From Runella sp. (lineage in GTDB: Bacteria > Bacteroidota > Bacteroidia > Cytophagales > Spirosomataceae): a stretch of 58,050 nt of DNA. Location of the stretch: assembly GCA_023254175.1 (NCBI GenBank), contig JALQYJ010000100.1:1-58050 (forward strand), in the 5' to 3' direction. A model generated the notes under the pieces. It searched no databases and was not told where the DNA came from. It saw only the letters and a program-made list of their open reading frames with translations. This document shows positions 16,295 to 25,145 of this stretch, one piece after another; positions within the stretch are counted from its first letter, which is position 1; each line of letters opens with the position of its first letter. The translations under genes were made by a program, and so were the position numbers.

Positions 16295-19200
16295 TTAGAA
16301 GCCTTCTTTCTCTTCTTCCTTTTCTTTCTTTTTCGCTGGGGCTTTAGCTGGAGGTGTTTGCGCTACTTTAGCACCTGGTTTTGCCTTAGGGTCTGTCGCT
16401 GTTGTTTTAGCAGCCGTTTTGGTGTCTTTCGCTTTCGGATCCGTTGCGACTTTAGTATCTTTCGTTGCAGATTTGGTATTTTTATCTGCCACCTTTACTT
16501 CTTCCTCTTCAGGCTCGTCGGCTGGGGCGGTAGTTATTACTTTTTGAGTAGTGGCAGGTACCGATTTTGACGCAGTCGATGGGGTAGTTGTTTTCGCAGG
16601 AGTACCTTTGGCAGGGGCTTTAGTGTCTTTGGCCAGCGGTTTCTTGACTTTCGGACGGTAGTACGCCGTGAAACGATCCACAAACAAATCGCGTTCTTCA
16701 AAGCCAATTGGCAGGATAGAACCATCTTTTTTATCTCTTGATTTAACTGAAATCAAATCGTTGATTTCCTGTACCGACGAGACCATGGCGAGTTTGTCTT
16801 GTTGCCAATCAAAATAATACCACACCTCTTCGGATGCTTCGATATAGATGCTCACTTCGTCGCCACGGGCATTTTTACGAATTTCAATCATCCCTTCTAG
16901 CTCGGCGTTGATGTCGGTATTGCCAAGGTTGGATACCCCAATTTTCCCCACACTATAAAACGCATTTTGAGACGCCGACCAGCGAAGATTGACGTTCGAT
17001 AAAACGAGTGTACTGTTGAATTTAGGCGAAGCATCAAACAACGGCTTGTACGCAGCGGCACTGCGACTGATGTAGCCGTCGGTGGCTTTTCGTCCAATGA
17101 GGGCAGCCAATTTATTGCCCAAACGCTCAATACTTGGTTCGGCGGGGTCGCTGTTTTGTTCGTCTAAGTTGGTTTGAACAAGGTTTTCAGCGGCTTTTGT
17201 AATAATTTCACGGTTCGCAGGGAAATTGAGCGACATGAGGGAGTTAAAACGGTACGTACTGCTGTCGATGTTGGCTTGTACTCCTCCCGAAATCATAAAG
17301 AGCTGTTCAGCTTCTTTGGTGCTGCGGTCATTGATGAGGCTTAGTTTTCCTGAATACGAGATGGTTCCTTTGGCATCATTGAACGTATAGGCGTTTTCTT
17401 CGTCGACCAATTCATCAGCCGTTTTGGTCTCGGGAGTGATGCGGAATGCTTTTAGCTTATCATCAAAACGTAAAAGTCCGTAAGCTTCAAAAATGATTTG
17501 GTCGTTACGAGTTTCTTTTCCTGATAAAAAAGTAGGATACAACCCATCGGTGCCCGCCCGATAGTGCAGCCCTACCGAAATCGGTATATCCGCCTCGTTT
17601 TTGAGGCCAGGGGTTACTTTAAGCGCTACGTCTTTGGTTGGAGTTTCTTTGAATGGAATCCAAGAGGCAACCAAGTCAGGCCGTTTTTTAAGGATAGGTT
17701 TGACGTATCCATCAAATTGTAAGTTGGGTTCGGGGGCGAGCATTGTCATGGCGCCTTTGTACTGCAAGCGAGGGGCTGCCACAAAGTTGTCGAGTTCCAC
17801 AATCTCGGCTTTAGCCACCGTATAAGAGGTCTTTTCTTTGGAAGGCGCCGTACGGTTACTACCCAACGACACCGCTACGCCTTGGCGCAGGCCAAAGTTA
17901 CCCATTTTGACAGGAACGGTGTCGTTAGTAACGGTGGCATAGAGGTAGGCAGCGTCTCCCGTAAACTTCGTCCTTGATTCAATCTTGATATTACCGTTTT
18001 TGAGGCGGTGGTATTCGTTAAGGGTATCAAGAACCAAACGTGCGTTTTTAAAAGGCGTCATTTCTCCATTTCTGTGAATTACGACAAGTCCTTTATCAGG
18101 TAATACCTTCGCATCGGCTGACTTGATAAATGGAACACCACCAATATTAAGGGTCATTTTTTCGATTTCATACAAGGCCGAAGAGCCATTGAACGTCAAC
18201 CCTGCTTGCTCAGGAGCAGTGGAGATAAACGTCGACGTAGCCACATCCCCTTTCATGGCAATCGTCTTGGCATTGATGTTCCACTGTGCTCGGTTGATGG
18301 ACGTTCGGTAAGAAGCAAACGGGAATTCCATGAGTGGGCTTTCTAGCGTATTTTTACTGGTCGAAATACCAACTAATCCCTTTACAAGATTAAAGTCCAC
18401 ATCCACATTAGAGCCTAACAACACAGGTCGTATTGCGTTTGTGGCCGAGATAATTTTACACTGCGATTCACCCGCAAAAAAACCTTCTTTATTAAACTTG
18501 ATGTCCTGCGAAGTAAGCTCAGAGTCGTCGCGGCGAAGGAGCCCTTTTCCGTACAAGCCTGTCGACCGAAGCACAATCCGCCCGTCGAGCTTAGTGGTTC
18601 CGTTGTAGAAGTTAAAGGTATTTTTTTGGGTAGTGAGCGACATACTGTCGGCTTTTGGTGTCCAGCGTAGGGTAAAATTGCGTAAGTCCACCTTAGGAAA
18701 ATAGGCTTTACCAATGGTCGCTTCTTTGATTTCTGCTTGGGTCCCGTTGGCCACTAGGGAGTCTGACATAAACAAAATGCTCTCCGTTGGAATACGCGCA
18801 CTCAAGTGGGTGATTTCACCTTGCGAACGTAGCCCTTGTTTATCCATTACAAGTTCCTTGGTAAACTTCAATACGGTATTGGTACCGTACAATTTATAGC
18901 CCGTAGCGGGTGGAATATAATTGAAACCTAGCGAGTTATCAGGCATAGAGCGGAGCTCGGCTTGGAAGGGGGGGAAAATACCGTTGGAATTAAATGTTCC
19001 AATAAACACGATGTCTTGAAGCCCAAGGCTATCGTAATCGAGCGACGGAATTTTAAAGAAAACTTTACGGTCATACTTTAAATTACCACGGTCGGGCTGG
19101 TCAAAATACACGGTCATCCCCTCAGGCACATGAAGGCGAGGGAAAATGGAGTTTTTACGCCCTCCTGATTTATTACTGGGGTCATTTAGGTAAATCCTAC

Positions 19201-21268
19201 CAGATTTTTCATACACAATATCGCCTCCTGCTTCGGTATTACTTCCTTTATCATAGGCTGCTTTGGGAATAAAAGTGATGTTGTCGATTTTATTCAAATC
19301 CACAAAAAACTTATCATAGTTAAATATTAAGTCGCGGCCCTTGAAGCGGAAGTTGGCCGAAACCAACAAGCCATTCATGTGAAAATCACGGTTTTTGAGT
19401 ACCTTGATTTCTTTATCCGAAGGCGAAGCGACGATTTTGAGCGAGTCACTAATGGTAAATTTATCAACTCCTCTAATAGTTAAAACGTTGTCTTTGAGGT
19501 CGATGCTTGCGTTGGCAATATCGTTGTTGGCTGGATACAGGGACGTGACTTTAAAATTATCAAAATCGGTTTGTTTGTTGTTGGCCAATACATAGAGAGC
19601 TCCTTTGTTGGTAAAACGAAAAAGGCCACTTTTGGGGTCAATGGAAAAAAAACCGTCGTAGTATAATTGTGTGAAAGCTGAGCGTACAGCATTCATGTCT
19701 CGTTTAAAAAACTGGGCAACTTCTTCGGGTGCAAAGCTGGTGACTTTTTGTTTGGTGACATAGTTAGACGCCATTTGCAGCGGGTGAAAACCCGACTGCT
19801 CGTTCATAGCACGAAAGCGCTCAGGTTTGAAATAGCTAAACGATTCGAATGAAATAGGAACGATGTTTTTCCCTGAAATGCGCAAAAACTCAATTTGATT
19901 TTTCGGAAAATTCCAACGCATCATTTCGGCATCGATGTACATTTTATGGTACGAGTCGGAATAAGGCGTGTAGTGAAAGCCGGATTTGACCGAAGCAGCT
20001 TGCGTCTTGACCGTCCCTGCCGCCTCACTGTACGAAAGTTGTACTCCTGGGTGGTGCAGTGAATCAGTACCGATGTAGCTGGTGAATGTCGCGATAGGAG
20101 AAGTAATCAACGAATCAGTGATGTCAAAGTGGCGACTACTCGATTTAAACGCCAATTTTCCGTTATAATTGACCGTCACCGTTGAAGGGGACTGACTCAA
20201 AGAAGCACTGGTCATTTTTTGACCAACCAATGAAACTCCTCCTTGGTACATAATGTTTTTACTCAAACCCTTGATGTGGGCGTCGTTACGATACGAAATA
20301 AAACGAGGATAGGGCGAAGATTGACCTTTGTTACGTCGTTTACTTTCGTATTCAAACACCCCTTCCACAGGAGCGTTGAGTTTGGCTCCGTATTGGAGTT
20401 TAGCATCGTCGGTGACTAGTTTTGGAAGTCCTACATTGAAACTATAAGCACTGAGATTGACAAAAATATCAGGATTTCCAGCCGTTTCCCAAGTTACTTT
20501 TCCTCCCATACCTACCCAGTTTCCTTCGCGAATGGCCAGTTTACCACTGGTTTGAAGAATGGGTACGGAGTCGTTAGCAGTGAGTATGACAAGGTTCGTG
20601 TTTTTAAATTCCACAATCGCTCCCGATACATCAGGAAGAGGCTTTTTTTCGTAGGCGGGTAGTAAAGCGACGGCGTTGGAGGTATCCGTTACGACTCCCC
20701 ATCCGTCGTTGGCTGCACTGTTTTTGGCCGATTCTACGGTCTTGATAAGTTCGGAATTGACATCACTAAAACGGAAACTAAACGTTCCTTCAAGCGCATA
20801 TAGGCGGTTGAAATTGGAGGTATAAATCAGGCGATTTTCAAACAGGTTTCGTGCCGTTTCAAAAAACTTTAATGTGGCTTTCGTGTCATAGGTTTCCAAG
20901 GCTTGAGTAGCGGTAGTAAGGTAACCATCTACTTCGTTAGGGGCGGAGTGAGTTCCATTAAAAGCGGCATAAAGGCTATTAAACAAGTGCTCAAAATGCG
21001 GTGTGGTAGGTTTGTACCCTTTTGCCACCATACGCTTGGTGAGGGTAATGATACTTTTTTGGTGTGCCTGCGTCAAACGACTGTCTAGCCAAAGTGTTTC
21101 AAGATTTTTAGCGGCTTTCAGATAAGAAGGATTACCACTTATAGCCATCGTTTTCTGTACATCGGCGATGAATTGCGCGGGGTCGTCAGAAAGTTTGATG
21201 ACCTGAGCATGAAGAACCAACCCTGTAAGCCATAAAAAAACAATGAAGTAGGGCGTAAAACGTTTCAT
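16295..21268 (-). CDS. very large exported protein of unknown function (1657 residues)
   Basis: I do not recognise a named family. The protein begins with a Sec signal peptide (MKRFTPYFIVFLWLTGLVLHA) and then a helical region (about 25-175) with repeated KNLETLWL/ATLKFFETARNLF-like helices. From about 180 to 1530 it is a long beta-rich stretch dotted with short GKL, GxGxxT and NxxFYNGTTKLDGRI-like strands, suggesting a solenoid or a series of beta-sandwich units. Other membrane segments are not evident. The last 110 residues are low-complexity, rich in Lys, Ala, Thr and Pro, and end with an acidic/basic KKKEKEEEKEGF tail. Size, export and lack of a lipobox fit a periplasmic or surface-attached protein; relatives, if any, are probably restricted to Cytophagales (inference). 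A perfect -7 box lies upstream. Confidence 0.85.
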   Translation of the reverse strand: MKRFTPYFIVFLWLTGLVLHAQVIKLSDDPAQFIADVQKTMAISGNPSYLKAAKNLETLWLDSRLTQAHQKSIITLTKRMVAKGYKPTTPHFEHLFNSLYAAFNGTHSAPNEVDGYLTTATQALETYDTKATLKFFETARNLFENRLIYTSNFNRLYALEGTFSFRFSDVNSELIKTVESAKNSAANDGWGVVTDTSNAVALLPAYEKKPLPDVSGAIVEFKNTNLVILTANDSVPILQTSGKLAIREGNWVGMGGKVTWETAGNPDIFVNLSAYSFNVGLPKLVTDDAKLQYGAKLNAPVEGVFEYESKRRNKGQSSPYPRFISYRNDAHIKGLSKNIMYQGGVSLVGQKMTSASLSQSPSTVTVNYNGKLAFKSSSRHFDITDSLITSPIATFTSYIGTDSLHHPGVQLSYSEAAGTVKTQAASVKSGFHYTPYSDSYHKMYIDAEMMRWNFPKNQIEFLRISGKNIVPISFESFSYFKPERFRAMNEQSGFHPLQMASNYVTKQKVTSFAPEEVAQFFKRDMNAVRSAFTQLYYDGFFSIDPKSGLFRFTNKGALYVLANNKQTDFDNFKVTSLYPANNDIANASIDLKDNVLTIRGVDKFTISDSLKIVASPSDKEIKVLKNRDFHMNGLLVSANFRFKGRDLIFNYDKFFVDLNKIDNITFIPKAAYDKGSNTEAGGDIVYEKSGRIYLNDPSNKSGGRKNSIFPRLHVPEGMTVYFDQPDRGNLKYDRKVFFKIPSLDYDSLGLQDIVFIGTFNSNGIFPPFQAELRSMPDNSLGFNYIPPATGYKLYGTNTVLKFTKELVMDKQGLRSQGEITHLSARIPTESILFMSDSLVANGTQAEIKEATIGKAYFPKVDLRNFTLRWTPKADSMSLTTQKNTFNFYNGTTKLDGRIVLRSTGLYGKGLLRRDDSELTSQDIKFNKEGFFAGESQCKIISATNAIRPVLLGSNVDVDFNLVKGLVGISTSKNTLESPLMEFPFASYRTSINRAQWNINAKTIAMKGDVATSTFISTAPEQAGLTFNGSSALYEIEKMTLNIGGVPFIKSADAKVLPDKGLVVIHRNGEMTPFKNARLVLDTLNEYHRLKNGNIKIESRTKFTGDAAYLYATVTNDTVPVKMGNFGLRQGVAVSLGSNRTAPSKEKTSYTVAKAEIVELDNFVAAPRLQYKGAMTMLAPEPNLQFDGYVKPILKKRPDLVASWIPFKETPTKDVALKVTPGLKNEADIPISVGLHYRAGTDGLYPTFLSGKETRNDQIIFEAYGLLRFDDKLKAFRITPETKTADELVDEENAYTFNDAKGTISYSGKLSLINDRSTKEAEQLFMISGGVQANIDSSTYRFNSLMSLNFPANREIITKAAENLVQTNLDEQNSDPAEPSIERLGNKLAALIGRKATDGYISRSAAAYKPLFDASPKFNSTLVLSNVNLRWSASQNAFYSVGKIGVSNLGNTDINAELEGMIEIRKNARGDEVSIYIEASEEVWYYFDWQQDKLAMVSSVQEINDLISVKSRDKKDGSILPIGFEERDLFVDRFTAYYRPKVKKPLAKDTKAPAKGTPAKTTTPSTASKSVPATTQKVITTAPADEPEEEEVKVADKNTKSATKDTKVATDPKAKDTKTAAKTTATDPKAKPGAKVAQTPPAKAPAKKKEKEEEKEGF

Positions 21269-21293
21269 AAGTATCTGCGGAATTTGTCGAAAT

Positions 21294-21301
21294 CAAAACT
21301 A
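21294..21301 (-). promoter_or_regulatory. -7 promoter box of the 1657-residue protein gene
   Basis: On the minus strand the bases read TAGTTTTG, matching TAnnTTTG exactly, 26 bases before the start codon. No clear TTTG element is seen at the usual distance upstream. Confidence 0.5.
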
Positions 21302-21365
21302 GGTATAGAACTATCAATATACCTATTTAACTCAATTTAATTCAAAATTATTTCAATAAAGCGCT

Positions 21366-22643
21366 ATGTCCGAAGATTTTCTGTATTTCTTGTGGCAGTT
21401 TCAGTATTTTGATCCGGCCGCCCTCACAACTACAGCGGGAGAATCGCTCCAAGTGGTGGCGATTGGTCAACGAAATACGAACTCAGGCCCCGATTTTATC
21501 AATGGGCGCGTCATCGTGGGAAGTATCGAATGGGCTGGAAGTATTGAAATGCACCTGCGCAGTTCGGATTGGCATCGACATGCCCACGCCACCGACGCTT
21601 CGTACGAAAGCGTAGTTTTACACGTCGTTTGGGAAAACGATACCGATATTTGTCGGAACGATGGCACGGCAGTTCCTACATTGGCTTTGAAAAGCCTCAC
21701 TTCTCCTAAGCTTTTGTACAATTACCATCGCCTTGCAGAAAGTAAAGAAACAATTCCGTGTGAAAATCAATTGGTAGCAGTTTCAGAACTTCAAAAACGA
21801 ATGATGCTCGACCGAACTGCTACCCAGCGCCTTGAGCGTAAAGCGCAGGTCGTGTTGGGGTTATTGAGTCAAAACTACCAAGATTGGGAAGAAACGACAT
21901 ACCAACTGTTGGCTCAAAATTTCGGTTTTAAAGTCAATGCCGAGCCAATGCTTCGACTGGCACAAGGGCTGTCATTGAAAATTCTTCAAAAGCACCGCGA
22001 CAACCTTTTTCAGTTAGAGGCGCTTTTGTTTGGACAAGCAGGGTTATTAGCAGCAGCAGCAGACGAATACGCACTCGCTTTACAAAAAGAATACAATTTT
22101 TTAGCAGCCAAATACAGTTTAAAATCTACCCAGCTACAGGTACACGAATGGAAGTTTTTACGCTTACGCCCTGCCAATTTTCCGACGGTACGGCTGGCGC
22201 AGTTAGCGGCCTTTATTCAGCAGCAACCTAATTTATTTTCACTGTTTGCTCATGCCGAAAACGTCAAACAACTAGAACAATTCCTCAGGGTCAAACAGTC
22301 GGATTATTGGCAAACGCATTTTCACTTCAAAAAATCAACGACAGCCAAAGTCCCTTTTTTAGGAAGAGCTTCGGTCGAAAATATTGTTGTTAATACAGTC
22401 GTTCCTCTATTGGCGGCTTACGCCGAGGCCAAAGATAATTTAGATTTTATGGGCAAAGCGATTGAGTTTTTGGAGCAACTCCCTGCCGAGACAAACCACC
22501 TCACCGAAATGTGGCAGCGGATGGGGCTAGAATCAAAAACAGCCTTTGATTCCCAAGCTATTATTGAACTTTATACCCATTTTTGCGTAAAAAAGGGATG
22601 TTTACAGTGTGCTATTGGAACAGCATTGCTAAAATCTCCATGA
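21366..22643 (+). CDS. DUF2851 family protein
   Basis: A 425-residue cytoplasmic protein of the DUF2851 family, common and almost restricted to Bacteroidota. The N-terminal 120 residues are the best conserved part: EDFLYFLWQFQYFD, NSGPDFINGRVIVG, WAGSIEMHLRSSDWHRH and VVLHVVWENDTD, with a WHRH/HVVWE arrangement that suggests metal or nucleic acid binding but is not proven. The remainder is helical. A Cys-rich end, CVKKGCLQCAIG, might hold a metal. The function is unknown. It is divergent from the large exported-protein gene with only 97 bases between them. Confidence 0.85.
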   Translation: MSEDFLYFLWQFQYFDPAALTTTAGESLQVVAIGQRNTNSGPDFINGRVIVGSIEWAGSIEMHLRSSDWHRHAHATDASYESVVLHVVWENDTDICRNDGTAVPTLALKSLTSPKLLYNYHRLAESKETIPCENQLVAVSELQKRMMLDRTATQRLERKAQVVLGLLSQNYQDWEETTYQLLAQNFGFKVNAEPMLRLAQGLSLKILQKHRDNLFQLEALLFGQAGLLAAAADEYALALQKEYNFLAAKYSLKSTQLQVHEWKFLRLRPANFPTVRLAQLAAFIQQQPNLFSLFAHAENVKQLEQFLRVKQSDYWQTHFHFKKSTTAKVPFLGRASVENIVVNTVVPLLAAYAEAKDNLDFMGKAIEFLEQLPAETNHLTEMWQRMGLESKTAFDSQAIIELYTHFCVKKGCLQCAIGTALLKSP

Positions 22644-22686
22644 CCGTTAGATAAATAGTTCAGTTCTTTTTAAACCAAACACTTAC

Positions 22687-22694
22687 TATTTTTG
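22687..22694 (+). promoter_or_regulatory. -7 promoter box of the M28 peptidase gene
   Basis: TATTTTTG matches TAnnTTTG exactly. A start of transcription near 22701 would leave a leader of about 30 bases before the ATG at 22730 and would exclude the upstream TTG start at 22700. Confidence 0.55.
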
Positions 22695-22729
22695 TATTCT
22701 TGAAAGTTATAAAGACTATACAAACCCCC

Positions 22730-24196
22730 ATGTATCGCCACCTTTTTTCTTCCTTTTTGGTTAGTGCGAGTTTTTGCGTAATTGTTGCGTTTCGAGACAA
22801 TGCTGAATTTGTTTCGACTTTTCAAAAAATTAACGATGAAACCCTCAAAAACAGCCGAGCGTACGAAACTCTCGGCGATGCTACTTCGACCATTGGTCAT
22901 CGCCTAACGGGAAGCCCCAACGGCGCAAAAGCAGAGCAGTATGCCTTCAATTTGCTCAAAAAATACGGCTACAACGACGTTAAATTTCAACCGTTTGAGG
23001 TGGAATCTTGGATGCGTGATACCGTTACTTTAGAGGTAGTTCCCAACAAAAGCGATAATTTCAGGACAGTACCTGTGGTGGCGTTAGCGCATTCGCCCGT
23101 TCGAGCCCGAGTGAGTGGAGCGATTGTAGATGTAGGAAATGGACTCGAAGAAGACTTTGAAGCTGTCAAAGATGCTGTTAAAGGTAAAATTGCTTTGGTG
23201 AATATTGGGTTAGTCAATGGTAAAACAGGACAGAAAAACCTTCATCGTTCAGAAAAGACAGCTTTGGCCATCAGATATGGAGCCACGGCCATCATTACGG
23301 TTAACCAAGTCGTAGGAAATGTACTGTTGACAGGAACGGCGTCGGTAACGGGTTCGTTGATTGGTATTCCTGCCGTCAATATTTCTAAAGAAAGTGGCGA
23401 AGAAATTCGAAATTGGATGAAGGTAGATACTGACCTACATGCCATCGTGGACATGACTAATGTGAGTAAAAAAATAAAAGCACGCAATGTCATTGCCACG
23501 CTTCCAGGTAAGAGCGACGACCGAATCGTGATTGGTGGGCACTTGGATTCATGGGATTTGGCCACGGGTGCTGCCGACAACGGCCTCGGCTCATTCACAA
23601 TTATAGACATAGCCCGTATCTTTAAAGTGCTCAAAATCAAACCTAAACGTACGATTGATTTCGTATTATTTATGGGAGAAGAGCAAGGTCTGTTAGGGTC
23701 GCGTCAGATGGTCAAAGAGCTGTCCAAAGCGAAACAGTTAGATAAAGTCAAGTTTATGATAAACCTCGACATGACCAATAATGTGTACGGAATGAGCGTA
23801 GGAGGGCGCGACGAATTGATTCCGTTCTTCCAAGCTGTAGGAGAGCAAATCAAAAAAGTGGACGACACCTATTCCAACATTGTGAACAGTCGCGCAGGCC
23901 TCCACTCAGACCACCAACCGTTCATGCTAGAAGGTATTCCAACGGGAGCACCTGCAGGACGCTTGGCACCCAATGTTTATGGATGTTACCACGCAAACTG
24001 CGATAAATTTGATTTGATAAACCGTAGCGAAATGGTCAACGGAGTTCGTTTTTCGGCCATGCTACTTTACGCCTTGGCTAATGCCAGCGATTTGCCTGCT
24101 CAAAAACTCGATACCTACAAAACCCGCGACTTGCTCGTTGCCCAAGGTCTTAAAAAAGAACTGATATTGGGCAAAGACTGGAAGTGGACAGATTGA
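22730..24196 (+). CDS. exported M28-family metallopeptidase with PA domain
   Basis: A 488-residue zinc aminopeptidase/carboxypeptidase. A hydrophobic N-terminus (MYRHLFSSFLVSASFCVIVA) serves as signal peptide. A protease-associated domain occupies about 110-240. The peptidase domain has the paired-zinc ligands GGHLDSWD (His271, Asp273), Asp283, the catalytic EE at 317-318 (MGEEQGLLGS), Asp347 and a late His in GLHSDHQPF. It should trim peptides in the periplasm. The nearest annotated types are carboxypeptidase Q/aminopeptidase Y-like proteins. It stands alone. The ATG is preferred over an in-frame TTG ten codons upstream. Confidence 0.9.
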   Translation: MYRHLFSSFLVSASFCVIVAFRDNAEFVSTFQKINDETLKNSRAYETLGDATSTIGHRLTGSPNGAKAEQYAFNLLKKYGYNDVKFQPFEVESWMRDTVTLEVVPNKSDNFRTVPVVALAHSPVRARVSGAIVDVGNGLEEDFEAVKDAVKGKIALVNIGLVNGKTGQKNLHRSEKTALAIRYGATAIITVNQVVGNVLLTGTASVTGSLIGIPAVNISKESGEEIRNWMKVDTDLHAIVDMTNVSKKIKARNVIATLPGKSDDRIVIGGHLDSWDLATGAADNGLGSFTIIDIARIFKVLKIKPKRTIDFVLFMGEEQGLLGSRQMVKELSKAKQLDKVKFMINLDMTNNVYGMSVGGRDELIPFFQAVGEQIKKVDDTYSNIVNSRAGLHSDHQPFMLEGIPTGAPAGRLAPNVYGCYHANCDKFDLINRSEMVNGVRFSAMLLYALANASDLPAQKLDTYKTRDLLVAQGLKKELILGKDWKWTD

Positions 24197-24246
24197 GGCG
24201 CTGTGCTAAGGCTTAATAACAAATAAAAGGCAAGCGCTCGTTCTAA

Positions 24247-24262
24247 GTGTTGCTCACAACCC
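24247..24262 (+). repeat. copy B of the GGTTGCTCACAACC-type hairpin
   Basis: GTGTTGCTCACAACCC, 50 bases after the M28 peptidase stop. The core and loop match the copies listed at 8251, 46934, 47460 and 38291. Confidence 0.45.
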
Positions 24263-24330
24263 GTTTGAAGGGATAAGGTACAACAACCCCAAACTGTACA
24301 CTGTTACTTCGTCTTAGGGCTACTCAATGC

Positions 24331-24687
24331 CTAAAATACCCCGTACGTTGACAACATCACAAAGGAAAATGCCAGCGTGAGTTGGATAGCTACGGGGTTT
24401 TGTAGTAAATTATCTCCAATATACCTCACCAATTCAAAAGGGTGAGTGGCTACGTGCCAACTGTTCCAACGCCCAAATCGCCCCAGATAAACCCCATAGC
24501 TTGAGAGAATTGAGCTGCCTCCAATGAGTAGCCAAACCAAGACTAACAATATGCCCCATTTTTCGATAAAACGATGCTCGGCCAAATCTTCTACAATACA
24601 AGCAATACCGAAAGGCACCCAAGCCAGAAACAGGTTCCAAGTTAGGTAGATACCACCGAAGTTTTCGGTGAATGTGACGTGTCCCAA
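24331..24687 (-). pseudogene. truncated DUF1361 membrane protein
   Basis: A 118-residue frame keeps two recognisable parts of DUF1361 proteins, the N-terminal TWNLFLAWVPF helix and the C-terminal YGVYLGRFGRWNSWHVATHPF signature. The central part, normally with a FPNAPY-type motif and three or four more membrane helices, is absent, and the whole is about half of the usual 210-230 residues. No promoter is evident. It is best read as an internally deleted remnant, though a shortened but expressed protein cannot be excluded. Confidence 0.6.
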
Positions 24688-25098
24688 AAAAGAACAATGC
24701 TTGTTAAGAATACTATAGCGAGAAGATAGTTTTTGTTTTTATAACAAAGAGTACTTTTAAATACTTTGTATTTAAAAGTTATTAATACAAACCAACAGCT
24801 GACTTCATTTTAGTTGTGTGAAAAACATGACTAAGGTCTTTTTTTAAAGAAATAAGCCACGTAATATTTGCCTGTAAGAAAAGTAATGACAGGCACTATT
24901 ATTCAAAAAATGCTAAAACTGCCGAGTTACAAAATTGTTTTTGGCAAATGGAAAAACAACAAAAATAAACTACTTTGGGGACTTTTTTTCCCATAAAACA
25001 TCCTTCAAAGATGGGTTATTGGTAGGCAGATTTGGCGTTTTTGTATGTGTGCAGAACAACTTTAATCTAGTTTTCATCCTAACAGATAATTTATTCTC
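24688..25098. other. AT-rich gene-free leader region of the SusC/SusD operon
   Basis: No credible gene is seen in this stretch. It contains a perfect palindrome at 24753-24779 (ACTTTTAAATAC, loop TTT, GTATTTAAAAGT), which could be an operator or an old terminator. The SusC promoter lies at its right end. No sigma/anti-sigma regulator accompanies the operon here. Confidence 0.5.
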
Positions 25099-25106
25099 TA
25101 CTTTTG
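25099..25106 (+). promoter_or_regulatory. -7 promoter box of the SusC/SusD operon
   Basis: TACTTTTG matches TAnnTTTG exactly. It lies 40 bases before the SusC ATG, leaving an AT-rich leader of about 33 bases (TAAACTAAACAAAAAGT), typical of well-translated Bacteroidota genes. Confidence 0.65.
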
Positions 25107-25145
25107 CTCGCAGAAATATTTCTTAATCTAAACTAAACAAAAAGT

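Noticed and set aside
16092-16570. Plus-strand open frames rich in Phe, Arg and Cys
   Set aside because: They are the reverse reading of the K/A/T-rich tail of the large minus-strand gene and the end of rnr, with no family resemblance.
24935-25126. Possible 63-residue gene before SusC
   Set aside because: Composition is that of AT-rich leader DNA, it runs over the promoter box, and the protein has no recognisable pattern.
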